Assembly (NCBI RefSeq): GCF_029624655.1
Contig: NZ_JARRSA010000004.1
Span: 62,001-126,000 of the forward strand
DNA from: Roseicyclus salinarum
GTDB taxonomy: Bacteria; Pseudomonadota; Alphaproteobacteria; Rhodobacterales; Rhodobacteraceae
Direction of reading: 5' to 3'
DNA: 64,000 bases
Position numbers and translations under genes: made by a program. The notes under the pieces were generated by a model. That model made no database searches. It was not told the DNA's origin and saw nothing but the letters and a program-made list of their open reading frames with translations. Positions within the stretch are counted from its first letter, which is position 1. Each line of letters begins with the position of its first letter. This document shows positions 29,008 through 36,737 of the stretch, piece after piece.

Positions 29008-30657
29008 TCAGACGGGCTCGGCCTTCAGGCCTCGCCAGATCGCGTAGCACAGAAGCAGGAGCACGATCGTGAAGGGCAGCCCGGTGGAGATCACCATCGC
29101 CTGCAGCGCGGCCAGCCCGCCCCCGATCAGCAGCGCGATCGCCACAAGTCCCTCGAAGGTGCACCAGAAGATCCGCTGCGGGACGGGCGCGTCGATCTTG
29201 CCGCCCGCCGTGATCGTGTCGATCACGAGCGAGCCCGAATCCGACGAGGTCACGAAGAACACGATCACGAGGATGATCCCGAGCGTCGAGGTGATGGCCG
29301 ACAGCGGCAGGCTTTCGAGCATCGCGAACAGCGACAGTTCCGGGCTGTAGGCGTCGATCACGTTGGCCTTCACCGCCGAGGCGTCGGGGTTGGCGATCAT
29401 GTCGTTGATCGCGGCACCGCCGAAGACCGCCATCCACAGGACGCAGACGAGCGAGGGGATGATCAGCACGCAGGTGATGAACTCGCGCACCGTGCGGCCG
29501 CGGCTGACGCGGGCGATGAACATGCCGACGAAGGGCGACCACGAGATCCACCACGCCCAGTAGAACGCGGTCCATCCCTCGCGGTAGCCGTCATCCTCGC
29601 GGCCGAACGGGTTGGACAGCGGCACGACCTCCTGGAAGTAGGCCACCACGCCCTTGCCGAACTCGGTCAGGATCGTCGCCGCGCCGGCCGCGAAGAGCAC
29701 GAACACCAAGAGCAGGAAGGCCAGCCCCATGTTGATCTCCGACAGCCGCTTGACGCCGCCGTCGAGGCCGCGGATGACCGAGATCAGCGCGATGGCGGTG
29801 ATCGCGATGATCAGGATGACCTGCACGGTGACGTTGTTGGGCACGCCGTAGACGTAATTGAGGCCGGCATTGGCCTGCTGCGCGCCGAAACCCAGCGACG
29901 TCGCGAGGCCGAAGAGCGTCGCGAAGACCGCCAGCGTGTCGATGATGTGGCCCCACCAGCCCCAGACGCGTTCTCCGAGGAGCGGGTAGAAGGCCGAGCG
30001 GATCGTGAGCGGAAGGCCCTTGTTGTAGGTGAACAGCGCCAGCGCGAGCGCCACGACGGCGTAGATCGCCCAGGGATGCAGCGCCCAGTGGTAGGACGTG
30101 GCCGCCAGCGCCATGCGCCGGGCTTCCTCGATGTTGCCCTCGATCAGGGTGCCGTCCTCGGCGAAGGGCCTGACCGCGCCCAGCGGCGCGTCGCCCCAGG
30201 GCGTGCCGAAGTAGTAGGCGGGTTCGAGCACGCCGAAGAACATCAGGCCGATGCCCATGCCCGCCGCGAAGAGCATCGCGAACCAGCCGGCGTAGGAATA
30301 GTCGGGCGTCGCATCGGCGCCGCCCAGCCTGACCTTGCCCACCGGAAGGACGATCAGCAGCAGGCAGAACAGAACGAAGACGTTGGCTGCCAGCATGAAG
30401 AACCAGTCGAAGCTGGAGGTGAGCGCGGGCCGCAGCCAGCCGAAGAATTCGGCCGATTGCGCAGGCGCAAGCAGCGCGTAGACCACGAAGGCCACGATCG
30501 AAAGGCCCGAGATCAGGAACACCGGGTTGTGGATGTCGAAGCCGAACGGCCCGACGCTTCCCTCGATGTTGTCCTGTCCGATGTCGTAGTCGGTGTCGAT
30601 CAGGTCCACGTCGCCTTCGGGCAACGGGATCCCCTGCATGTTGGTGTCGTCTGTCAT
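29008..30657 (-). CDS. BCCT-family transporter (betaine/choline/carnitine type)
   Basis: A 549-residue secondary transporter with twelve predicted helices. Hallmarks are GMGIGLMFFGVLEP near residue 135 (the glycine-rich unwound helix), and WAWWISWSPFVGMFIARVSRGRTVREF near 370-396, the aromatic substrate site and signature. The N-terminal 40 residues are acidic and hydrophilic; the C-terminal tail is short, without the long basic osmosensing tail of BetP. Likely substrate: a quaternary amine such as betaine or choline. It follows a universal stress protein gene with a 64-bp gap in the same operon. Confidence 0.92.
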   Translation of the reverse strand: MTDDTNMQGIPLPEGDVDLIDTDYDIGQDNIEGSVGPFGFDIHNPVFLISGLSIVAFVVYALLAPAQSAEFFGWLRPALTSSFDWFFMLAANVFVLFCLLLIVLPVGKVRLGGADATPDYSYAGWFAMLFAAGMGIGLMFFGVLEPAYYFGTPWGDAPLGAVRPFAEDGTLIEGNIEEARRMALAATSYHWALHPWAIYAVVALALALFTYNKGLPLTIRSAFYPLLGERVWGWWGHIIDTLAVFATLFGLATSLGFGAQQANAGLNYVYGVPNNVTVQVILIIAITAIALISVIRGLDGGVKRLSEINMGLAFLLLVFVLFAAGAATILTEFGKGVVAYFQEVVPLSNPFGREDDGYREGWTAFYWAWWISWSPFVGMFIARVSRGRTVREFITCVLIIPSLVCVLWMAVFGGAAINDMIANPDASAVKANVIDAYSPELSLFAMLESLPLSAITSTLGIILVIVFFVTSSDSGSLVIDTITAGGKIDAPVPQRIFWCTFEGLVAIALLIGGGLAALQAMVISTGLPFTIVLLLLCYAIWRGLKAEPV

Positions 30658-30685
30658 CTCGTGTCCCCTGTGTTCTTGTCGGTTT

Positions 30686-30709
30686 CGCGGCCCGCGTGCG
30701 AGGGCCGCG
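30686..30709 (-). other. Intercistronic hairpin between uspA and the BCCT gene
   Basis: An 8-bp stem CGCGGCCC / GGGCCGCG with an 8-base loop lies in the 64-bp gap. It has no T run, so it more likely affects mRNA stability or relative expression than ends transcription. Confidence 0.35.
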
Positions 30710-30721
30710 CCGGTTGCGGGT

Positions 30722-31141
30722 TCAGGCCTCGTCGCGGACCAGCATCACCGAATGATGGCTGAGCGAGGCGAGGTGCGCGCCGTGGCTTCTGAGGTCGAAG
30801 GCGCGCGGGATGTGGCTTCCCATCACGATGAGATCGCAGCCGAGTTCCTCGCAGGCGTCCACCAGCGCCCGGTCCAGATCGACGGACGGATCGTGCGAGA
30901 CGATCGGGTGACTGCCGGCATCGTCGACGCCGGAGGTCTCGGTCTGCGCGGCGGCGAACCGGGCGAGCTTCTCGCCGAATTCCTTCGGATTGTGCGCGAC
31001 CGAGCTTGGCTGCGGCATCGTTACGCCGACATAGGTCACGCGGCTGCCGTAGTGCGTGGCGAGGTCCGACGCGACCTTCAGCGCCCGGTCGAGCCGGTCG
31101 GCATGGCCGAGGTCCACCGGGACCATGATATGCTTGAACAC
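30722..31141 (-). CDS. Universal stress protein, UspA family
   Basis: A 139-residue cytosolic protein. It starts FKHIMVPVDLG (the typical beta-strand with Asp) and ends with LGCDLIVMGSHI and HHSVMLVRDEA, where the family usually shows the ATP-binding GxxGx9GS(S/T). Here the glycine motif is replaced by SHIPRAFDLRSHGAHLASLSHH, so nucleotide binding of the MJ0577 type is doubtful. The start is a GTG with AAGGAGGGG just before it. It is paired with the BCCT transporter gene; such Usp proteins often accompany transporters. Confidence 0.88.
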   Translation of the reverse strand: MFKHIMVPVDLGHADRLDRALKVASDLATHYGSRVTYVGVTMPQPSSVAHNPKEFGEKLARFAAAQTETSGVDDAGSHPIVSHDPSVDLDRALVDACEELGCDLIVMGSHIPRAFDLRSHGAHLASLSHHSVMLVRDEA

Positions 31142-31539
31142 TTGCCCCTCCTTTTTCACGTTCGTGCGACGCATTGGGTAGGGAATGTTCCCGCCGAACA
31201 CGCTGCGGGACGACGGGCCATGGCCCAAAAGCGACGATTTTGTTGTCGCGAACAGGCTAACACGGCGTTCGTTGGTTGCAACCCGGTTCCGGGATTCGCT
31301 TTTCCGGGCGCATGGCCCCCTGCGCCGAGGCACACGCGGATTCAGGGTCATGGCCTTGCTTCGGGGTGGAAAACGGGGGGCGATGCTTGCATCTGCGGGC
31401 GGGCGGCTTCGGCTTGCGCGCGCGCCGCCGACGCGCCCCCGGCTGCGGGGGGCAAGCGGTCCACGCCCGCCATCAGTCCATTCGGGAAGGTCGGTCCGGT
31501 CCTGCCGCGCGGGATTGCCCGCCGGCAGGACCGCAAGCG
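31142..31539. other. Non-coding region between uspA and ilvB
   Basis: About 400 bp with no convincing gene on either strand. It holds a 12-bp perfect palindrome GGGCCATGGCCC (31215-31226), an inverted repeat GCGAC-N9-GTCGC (31231-31249) upstream of uspA, and a 10-bp GC stem (31498-31532) just after ilvB. The uspA-BCCT promoter must lie here. Confidence 0.6.
31498..31532 (-). terminator. Hairpin after ilvB
   Basis: Perfect 10-bp stem GGTCCTGCCG / CGGCAGGACC, 15-base loop, starting 8 bp after the ilvB stop codon. There is no clear T run on the minus strand. Confidence 0.5.
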
Positions 31540-33330
31540 TTACACGAGGACGCCGCCCGTCGCGTCGATCACGCCCTGCGTCTCGGCATCGCCCAGAAGC
31601 ATCTCGTTGTGGGCCTTGCCCGACGGGATCATGGGGAAGCAGTTCTCGTGCTTCTCCACCAGGCAGTCGAAGATCACCGGACCATCGTAGTTCAGCATTT
31701 CCATGATCGCGTCGTCGAGGTCCGCGGGATCCTTGCACAGGATGCCCTTGCAGCCGAAGGCCTCGGCCAGCTTCACGAAGTCGGGCAGGGCCTCGGACCA
31801 CGAATGCGAGTAGCGCTCGCCGTGCAGAAGCTCCTGCCACTGGCGGACCATGCCGAGGCGCTCGTTGTTGAGGATGAACTGCTTGACGGGCAGGCGATAC
31901 TGCACCGCCGTTCCCATCTCCTGCATGTTCATGAGCCATGACGCCTCGCCCGCCACGTTGATGACGAGGGCCTCGGGATGCGCGACCTGCACGCCGATCG
32001 AGGCCGGCGTGCCGTAGCCCATGGTTCCAAGGCCGCCCGACGTCATCCAGCGGTTTGGATCCTCGAAGCCGAGATACTGCGCGGCCCACATCTGGTGCTG
32101 GCCGACCTCGGTGCAGATGTAGCGGTCGTGACCCTTGGTCAGCGCCTCAAGCCGTTCGAGCGCGTGTTGCGGCTTGATGGTCGCCTCGGACGGTTTGTAG
32201 GACAGGCAGCGCACCTTGCGCCATTCCTCGATCCGGGCCCACCACTGGGCGAGGGCGGGGCTGTTGGTGTTGCGCCCGCGCGCGGTCCAGATGCGCAGCA
32301 TGTCCTCCAGCACCGAGGTCACGTCGCCGATGATCGGGAAGTCCGCGTGGATCACCTTGTTGATCGACGAGGGGTCGATGTCGATGTGCGCCTTGCGGCT
32401 TTCGGGCGAGAAATCGGCGATCCTGCCGGTGATCCGGTCGTCGAAGCGCGCGCCGACGTTGATCATAAGGTCGCAGCCGTGCATCGCGAGGTTGGCCTCG
32501 TAGAGACCGTGCATCCCCAGCATCCCGAGCCACTTCTCGCCCGAGGCGGGGTAGGACCCCAGGCCCATCAGCGTGGAGGTGATCGGGAAGCCCGTGGCCT
32601 CGACCAGCTCACGCAGCAGCGCCGAGGCCTGCGGCCCCGAGTTGATGACGCCGCCGCCTGTGTAGAAGACCGGGCGCTCGGCGCGCTCCATCGCCTCGAC
32701 CAGCGCCTCGATCATCTCGGGGTCGCCCTTGGTCTTCGGCTGGTAGTGCGACACCCGCGCCTGCGGCTTGGGGGTGTAGGTGCCGGTCGCGAACTGCACG
32801 TCCTTGGGAATGTCGACGAGGACCGGGCCGGGGCGCCCCTTCGTGGCGATGTGGAAGGCCTGGTGGATCGTGTCGGACAGATCGTCGGTGTCCTTCACCA
32901 GCCAGTTCATCTTGGTGCAGGGCCGGGTGATCCCGACGGTGTCGGCCTCCTGGAAGGCGTCCGAGCCGATCATGAAGGTGGGCACCTGTCCGGTCAGCAC
33001 GACGATCGGGATCGAATCCATCAGCGCGTCCGTCAGGCCGGTGACGGCGTTCGTGGCGCCGGGGCCCGACGTCACGAGGACGACGCCGGGCTTGCCGGTC
33101 GAGCGGGCATAGCCCTCGGCCGCGTGCACGGCGCCCTGTTCGTGGCGCACGAGGATGTGGCGGATGGCGTTTTGCTGGAAGATCTCGTCGTAGATCGGCA
33201 GCACGGCCCCGCCCGGGTATCCGAACACGACGTCCACGCCCTGTTCCTTCAGGGCCTCGACCACCATCTTCGCGCCCGTCATCTGGTCGGTGGCCTGGCC
33301 CGTCATCCGGCCTGCCGTCTGGCGTGTCAT
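31540..33330 (-). CDS. ilvB: Acetolactate synthase large (catalytic) subunit
   Basis: ThDP-dependent enzyme making acetolactate or acetohydroxybutyrate for valine, leucine and isoleucine. The 596-residue protein has the catalytic glutamate region GYPGGAVLPIYDEIF then HEQGAVHAAEGYAR (about residues 60-75), a middle FAD-binding domain, and the ThDP domain. The usual GDG-X(24-27)-NN motif reads GEA (461-463) then NN (488-489): the metal-binding Asp is replaced by Glu. The ATG at 33330 follows GGAAGGAACCCC. Expression is expected to be controlled by the leader-peptide attenuator upstream. Confidence 0.96.
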   Translation of the reverse strand: MTRQTAGRMTGQATDQMTGAKMVVEALKEQGVDVVFGYPGGAVLPIYDEIFQQNAIRHILVRHEQGAVHAAEGYARSTGKPGVVLVTSGPGATNAVTGLTDALMDSIPIVVLTGQVPTFMIGSDAFQEADTVGITRPCTKMNWLVKDTDDLSDTIHQAFHIATKGRPGPVLVDIPKDVQFATGTYTPKPQARVSHYQPKTKGDPEMIEALVEAMERAERPVFYTGGGVINSGPQASALLRELVEATGFPITSTLMGLGSYPASGEKWLGMLGMHGLYEANLAMHGCDLMINVGARFDDRITGRIADFSPESRKAHIDIDPSSINKVIHADFPIIGDVTSVLEDMLRIWTARGRNTNSPALAQWWARIEEWRKVRCLSYKPSEATIKPQHALERLEALTKGHDRYICTEVGQHQMWAAQYLGFEDPNRWMTSGGLGTMGYGTPASIGVQVAHPEALVINVAGEASWLMNMQEMGTAVQYRLPVKQFILNNERLGMVRQWQELLHGERYSHSWSEALPDFVKLAEAFGCKGILCKDPADLDDAIMEMLNYDGPVIFDCLVEKHENCFPMIPSGKAHNEMLLGDAETQGVIDATGGVLV

Positions 33331-33429
33331 CTCGGGGTTCCTTCCGTTCTATCCAAACCCGTGTCGTTCGTCGTCTTCTTCTGGCGCCGCCGGCGCGGTT
33401 CGTGTCGCGCCCGCGCCCCCATGCGGCAC

Positions 33430-33456
33430 AAAAAAGCCCCCGGGGTTTCCGAGGGC
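33430..33456 (-). terminator. Attenuator terminator of ilvB
   Basis: On the minus strand: stem GCCCTCGG / CCGGGGGC (one T-G pair), 5-base loop, then six Ts, 26 bases after the leader-peptide stop and 100 bp before ilvB. A competing 9-bp pairing (GCGCATGGG at 33489-33497 with CCCATGCGC at 33455-33463) overlaps the base of this stem and could act as antiterminator. Confidence 0.85.
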
Positions 33457-33481
33457 GCATGGGGCGAGGTGATGGCTGCCG

Positions 33482-33529
33482 TCACCGACCCATGCGCGCC
33501 AATTCCACGATTACGACAAGAGGGTCCAT
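33482..33529 (-). CDS. ilvB leader peptide
   Basis: A 15-codon reading frame encoding MDPLVVIVELARMGR. The run LVVIVEL holds six branched-chain codons in seven (two Leu, three Val, one Ile), exactly the three end-products of the pathway. It is preceded by GCAGGA at a suitable distance, lies about 36 nt after the predicted transcription start, and is followed by a rho-independent terminator. This is the textbook layout of ribosome-mediated attenuation: charged tRNA shortage stalls the ribosome in LVVIV and favours read-through. Confidence 0.85.
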   Translation of the reverse strand: MDPLVVIVELARMGR

Positions 33530-33571
33530 CGACTGCGTCCTGCTTACGGTTCTTTGCGTGAAGCGAGCCTG

Positions 33572-33600
33572 ACATTAGGAACGCGCCCGGAGGGCGTCAA
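33572..33600 (-). promoter_or_regulatory. Sigma-70-type promoter of the ilvB leader
   Basis: On the minus strand TTGACG (-35, 33595-33600) and TAATGT (-10, 33572-33577) are separated by exactly 17 bases. Transcription would start near 33565, giving a leader of about 135 nt up to the attenuator. Confidence 0.75.
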
Positions 33601-33721
33601 CCGCGAAACGCCCCATCCGGTGAATAATGTGTCGCAGGGCATGGGGTTTCGCGCAACATTCGAAATTCGCACGGCCCGAACGGCATTGATTTCGCCGCTC
33701 CGACGTGCATCTGGGTCGGCC

Positions 33722-34312
33722 ATGCTGGAATTCGCCGCGGCCGTCTTCTTCCTCATCGTCACGCCCGGTCCGGGCGTCCTGTCGACCGCGGGCGTGGGGT
33801 CGGCCTACGGCTGGCGTCCGGGACTGCGCTACGTCGCGGGGCTCTGGGCGGGCACGAACCTCGTCGCGCTTCTGGTGGTGTCGGGCCTTGCCGCCGCCGC
33901 GCTCGCGATCCCGTGGCTGCGCGCGGCACTCCTCTGGGGGTCTGCGGCCTACCTGCTCTATCTCGCGGCGCGCATCGCATTCGCGGGAACGCGGATCGCC
34001 TTCATCCACCCCGAGCGGCCGCCCGGCCTACGGGCCGGCGTCGCGCTTCAGGCGATCAACCCCAAGGCCTACGCGGTGAACACGGCCCTGTTCTCTGGCT
34101 TCGCGTTCATGGCCGAGGCGATGGCGGCGGAGACGGCGCTCAAGTTCCTGATCATGAACCTCATCTGGATCCCGCTGCATCTTCTGTGGCTCTGGGCCGG
34201 GGTCGGCCTCAGGCGGCTGGACCTCGCGCCGCGCATGCAGCGGGGCATCAACGGCGCCATGGCGGCGTCGATGCTGGTCGTGGTCGCGCTGGCAGTCGGC
34301 GCGCAGCTCTGA
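33722..34312 (+). CDS. LysE/RhtB-family amino-acid exporter
   Basis: A 196-residue inner-membrane protein with six hydrophobic segments. The family pattern is visible: the N-terminal helix ending VTPGPGVLSTAG (residues 13-24), the AYLLYLAARI helix near 75-90 and the INPKAYAVNTALF motif near 115-128. Exporters of this family remove lysine, arginine, threonine, homoserine or related compounds; the substrate is unknown here. The ATG at 33722 gives the usual N-terminus. The gene is divergent from ilvB and its attenuated leader. Confidence 0.9.
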   Translation: MLEFAAAVFFLIVTPGPGVLSTAGVGSAYGWRPGLRYVAGLWAGTNLVALLVVSGLAAAALAIPWLRAALLWGSAAYLLYLAARIAFAGTRIAFIHPERPPGLRAGVALQAINPKAYAVNTALFSGFAFMAEAMAAETALKFLIMNLIWIPLHLLWLWAGVGLRRLDLAPRMQRGINGAMAASMLVVVALAVGAQL

Positions 34313-34552
34313 CGCGGGGCGGCGCGAGTCGTGATCCCGTCGTCCGCGCGCCGTGGTAGCGCTAACGACCGGCAACCGGCGGTTGCGCGCGAAAGAAGAT
34401 GGCGATTTTGGTAAGGAAATTTTACAAAAAAGTGCGGTTCGACTGCGAAAATCTGTTTCACGTCGCCAATCGCTTCGCTAACGTGCCGCTACTGCCAAGA
34501 CCAAACCTACGGCCGATGTACGGTCGAGGGACATCCAATTGGGAGGATACCT
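34313..34552. other. AT-richer promoter region before the TRAP operon
   Basis: A 240-bp gap with markedly lower GC than the surroundings around 34395-34450 and a GGGAGGA ribosome-binding site next to the dctP ATG. I found no confident promoter boxes or operator. Confidence 0.4.
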
Positions 34553-35638
34553 ATGGATCGCCGTTCTTTTCTGCGCACGTCGGCTGTCGGCGGCGCGGCT
34601 GCAGCAACCACGACACTCGCTGCCCCGCTCTACGCACAGGGCAACCGCACCCTGACGATGGTGACGTCGGTTCCCGACGGCTTCGCAATCTTCGATGACG
34701 CGGCCACGATGGCGGCCAACGCCATCACCGAGATGACCGAAGGCCAGCTGACCATCAACAAGATGCCCGCAGGCTCGCTCGTGGGCGCGTTCGAGGTGTT
34801 CGACGCCGTGTCGTCGGGCCAGGCCGACCTCTACCACTCGGCGGACTACTACTTCCTCAACCAGCATCCGGCCTTCGCGTTCTTCACCGCGGTGCCCTTC
34901 GGCATGACCGGCCCCGAGATGATGGCGTGGTACTACCACAAGGGCGGCTTCGAGCTTCACCAGGAGCTTGGCAGCCTGTTCAACCTCAAGTCCTTCCTCT
35001 GCGGCAACACCGCGATGCAGCCCGGCGGCTGGTTCAACACCGAGATCACCTCGGCCGAGGACCTGCAGGGCCTTCGCTTCCGGATGCCCGGCCAGGGCGG
35101 CCAGGTGCTGGGGCGTCTCGGCGCGTCGGTGCAGAACATCCCCGGCGGCGAGATCTACCAGGCGCTCGCGTCCGGCCAGATCGACGGTGCGGAGTGGATC
35201 GGACCCTTCGCGGACGAACGTCTCGGCTTCCAGGAGGTCACGAACCTCTACTACACCGCCGGCTTCCACGAGCCGGGCTCGGCGCTGACGCTTGCGATGA
35301 ACCTCGACGTGTTCGAATCGCTGACCCCCGGCCAGCAGAAGATCGTCGAGATCGCCTGCGAGGCGACCCATGCCAACAACCTCGGCATGTCGCTGGCCGA
35401 GAACGGCGCCGCGCTGGCGCGTCTGGTGTCCGAAGGCGTTCAGGTGCGCGAATTCCCCGACGACGTCTGGGACGCCTTCGGCCGCGCTTCGGCGGAAGTC
35501 CGGGAAGAGAACATGGGCGACCCGATCTACGCGCAGGTGGCCGAGAGCTACTTCTCGACCCTGAACGAGACGGCGGCCTGGTGGCAGATCGGCGACGGCG
35601 AATACATCCGCCAGCGCAACCGCGTGACCGGCGGCTGA
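34553..35638 (+). CDS. TRAP transporter solute-binding protein (TakP-like)
   Basis: Periplasmic binding protein of a TRAP uptake system. The 361-residue precursor has a twin-arginine signal (DRRSFLRTS, then an alanine-rich helix, cleavage near ALYAQ at about 29), so it is probably exported folded. The mature part resembles the 2-oxo-acid-binding TakP group: the HSADYYFL, PFGMTGPEMMAWYYHKGG, MQPGGWFNTEI and DGAEWIGPFADE segments correspond to those of TakP as I recall it. A keto acid or other monocarboxylate is the likely ligand (inference). It is first in a dctP-dctQ-dctM operon. Confidence 0.9.
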   Translation: MDRRSFLRTSAVGGAAAATTTLAAPLYAQGNRTLTMVTSVPDGFAIFDDAATMAANAITEMTEGQLTINKMPAGSLVGAFEVFDAVSSGQADLYHSADYYFLNQHPAFAFFTAVPFGMTGPEMMAWYYHKGGFELHQELGSLFNLKSFLCGNTAMQPGGWFNTEITSAEDLQGLRFRMPGQGGQVLGRLGASVQNIPGGEIYQALASGQIDGAEWIGPFADERLGFQEVTNLYYTAGFHEPGSALTLAMNLDVFESLTPGQQKIVEIACEATHANNLGMSLAENGAALARLVSEGVQVREFPDDVWDAFGRASAEVREENMGDPIYAQVAESYFSTLNETAAWWQIGDGEYIRQRNRVTGG

Positions 35639-35654
35639 TCGCAGCCCGACCTTC

Positions 35655-35700
35655 GCCCCGCCCGTCGGCTGCACGCCGCGCGGGCGGGGCAAACCTTTTT
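35655..35700 (+). terminator. Stem-loop between dctP and dctQ
   Basis: A perfect 10-bp GC stem GCCCCGCCCG / CGGGCGGGGC with 16-base loop, followed by AAACCTTTTT. In TRAP operons such a hairpin often lets the binding protein be made in excess of the membrane subunits, as partial terminator or mRNA stabiliser. Confidence 0.65.
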
Positions 35701-35751
35701 GCCGGGAGCGGACATGCCCTTTGACCGGGCCTGCCTTCGGGGGATCACCGC

Positions 35752-36663
35752 ATGATCGAATTCGTACTCTGGGTGCTGCAGAACATCGCTCTGGCGCCTT
35801 ACCATCTGTTCGTCGCGATCACCAATCCGAGCGCCTGGCTGGACTGGAGCAATCCGGAAGCCGTGATGCGCTTCATCTACTACGGCGCATCGGTCGAGTT
35901 CTTCTTCGTCGTCTTCACCACCTTCCTCGTGATCACCGCGCTCGGCATGGCCTGGAAGCGCGACATCCTGTGGAGCGGCGTGGTCTTCCTCGAAGCGCTC
36001 GGCAACACCGTGGGCCGCACCGCGGCCTGGGCCGGCCTGCTCATGGTCCTGATCCAGGTGATGATCGTTTTCCTGCAGCGCATCTTCCGCGTGGCCGCGA
36101 TCGAGCTGGGCCCGATGGGCACGGCGCTGGCGATGGACCTCAGCTGGTGGGCCGAGGGCCTCAAGCTCTGGAACGCGCTCGTCGTGACGCTCTGCGTGTC
36201 CTACACTTTCGTGCAGGGCGGGCATGTGCGGGTCGACCTCGTCTATTCGGCGGTGAAATTCCGCACGAAGAAGGTGATCGACATGTTCGGCGCGCTGTTC
36301 TTCATGATCCCCGCCATCGTGATCACCTACCTCTATGCGTGGTTCTTCATGTGGCGCCACCTGATGACGCCCTCGGTGACCTCCACGAGCGAGCTCGACC
36401 GGATGCTGATGCAGGCGCGCATCTTCCGCTGGAACGTCGAGACCATCGGCTTCAGCCCGAACGGCTTCAACGCCTACTTCCTGTTCAAGGTGCTGATCGT
36501 GCTGTTCTGCGTGATGGTCTTCCTGCAGGCGATCGCCGTGTTCTGGCGGTCCTACCTCGAATGGGTCGAGGGCGAGGACAGCGAAAACAAGTATCTCGAC
36601 CGCGACTCGATGGGAGACGAGGCCGAGGATCTGGAACACGCCATCCATTCCGGGTCGACCTGA
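35752..36663 (+). CDS. TRAP transporter small permease (DctQ), enlarged
   Basis: The small membrane subunit of the TRAP transporter. It is 303 residues long against about 160-230 in most DctQ proteins. Hydrophobic segments lie near residues 45-70, 83-110, 140-160, 175-200 and 240-265, one or two more than the usual four. The motif GGHVRVDLVYS near residue 158 is the DctQ signature (usually GHIRVD). The C-terminus is acidic and soluble. It starts 113 bp after dctP, behind a hairpin. Confidence 0.87.
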   Translation: MIEFVLWVLQNIALAPYHLFVAITNPSAWLDWSNPEAVMRFIYYGASVEFFFVVFTTFLVITALGMAWKRDILWSGVVFLEALGNTVGRTAAWAGLLMVLIQVMIVFLQRIFRVAAIELGPMGTALAMDLSWWAEGLKLWNALVVTLCVSYTFVQGGHVRVDLVYSAVKFRTKKVIDMFGALFFMIPAIVITYLYAWFFMWRHLMTPSVTSTSELDRMLMQARIFRWNVETIGFSPNGFNAYFLFKVLIVLFCVMVFLQAIAVFWRSYLEWVEGEDSENKYLDRDSMGDEAEDLEHAIHSGST

Positions 36664-36737
36664 GCGCCGGCCGAGGGCGGAATGAATTGGGACTGACGGT
36701 GCGGTTGGGCGCACCGTAACGAGGGGAAAGACGAACC

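Noticed and set aside
28543-30762. Plus-strand frame of 739 residues opposite the BCCT gene
   Set aside because: Rich in Glu, Asp, Arg, His with no domain; it is the antisense of a highly hydrophobic transporter, a known cause of long false frames.
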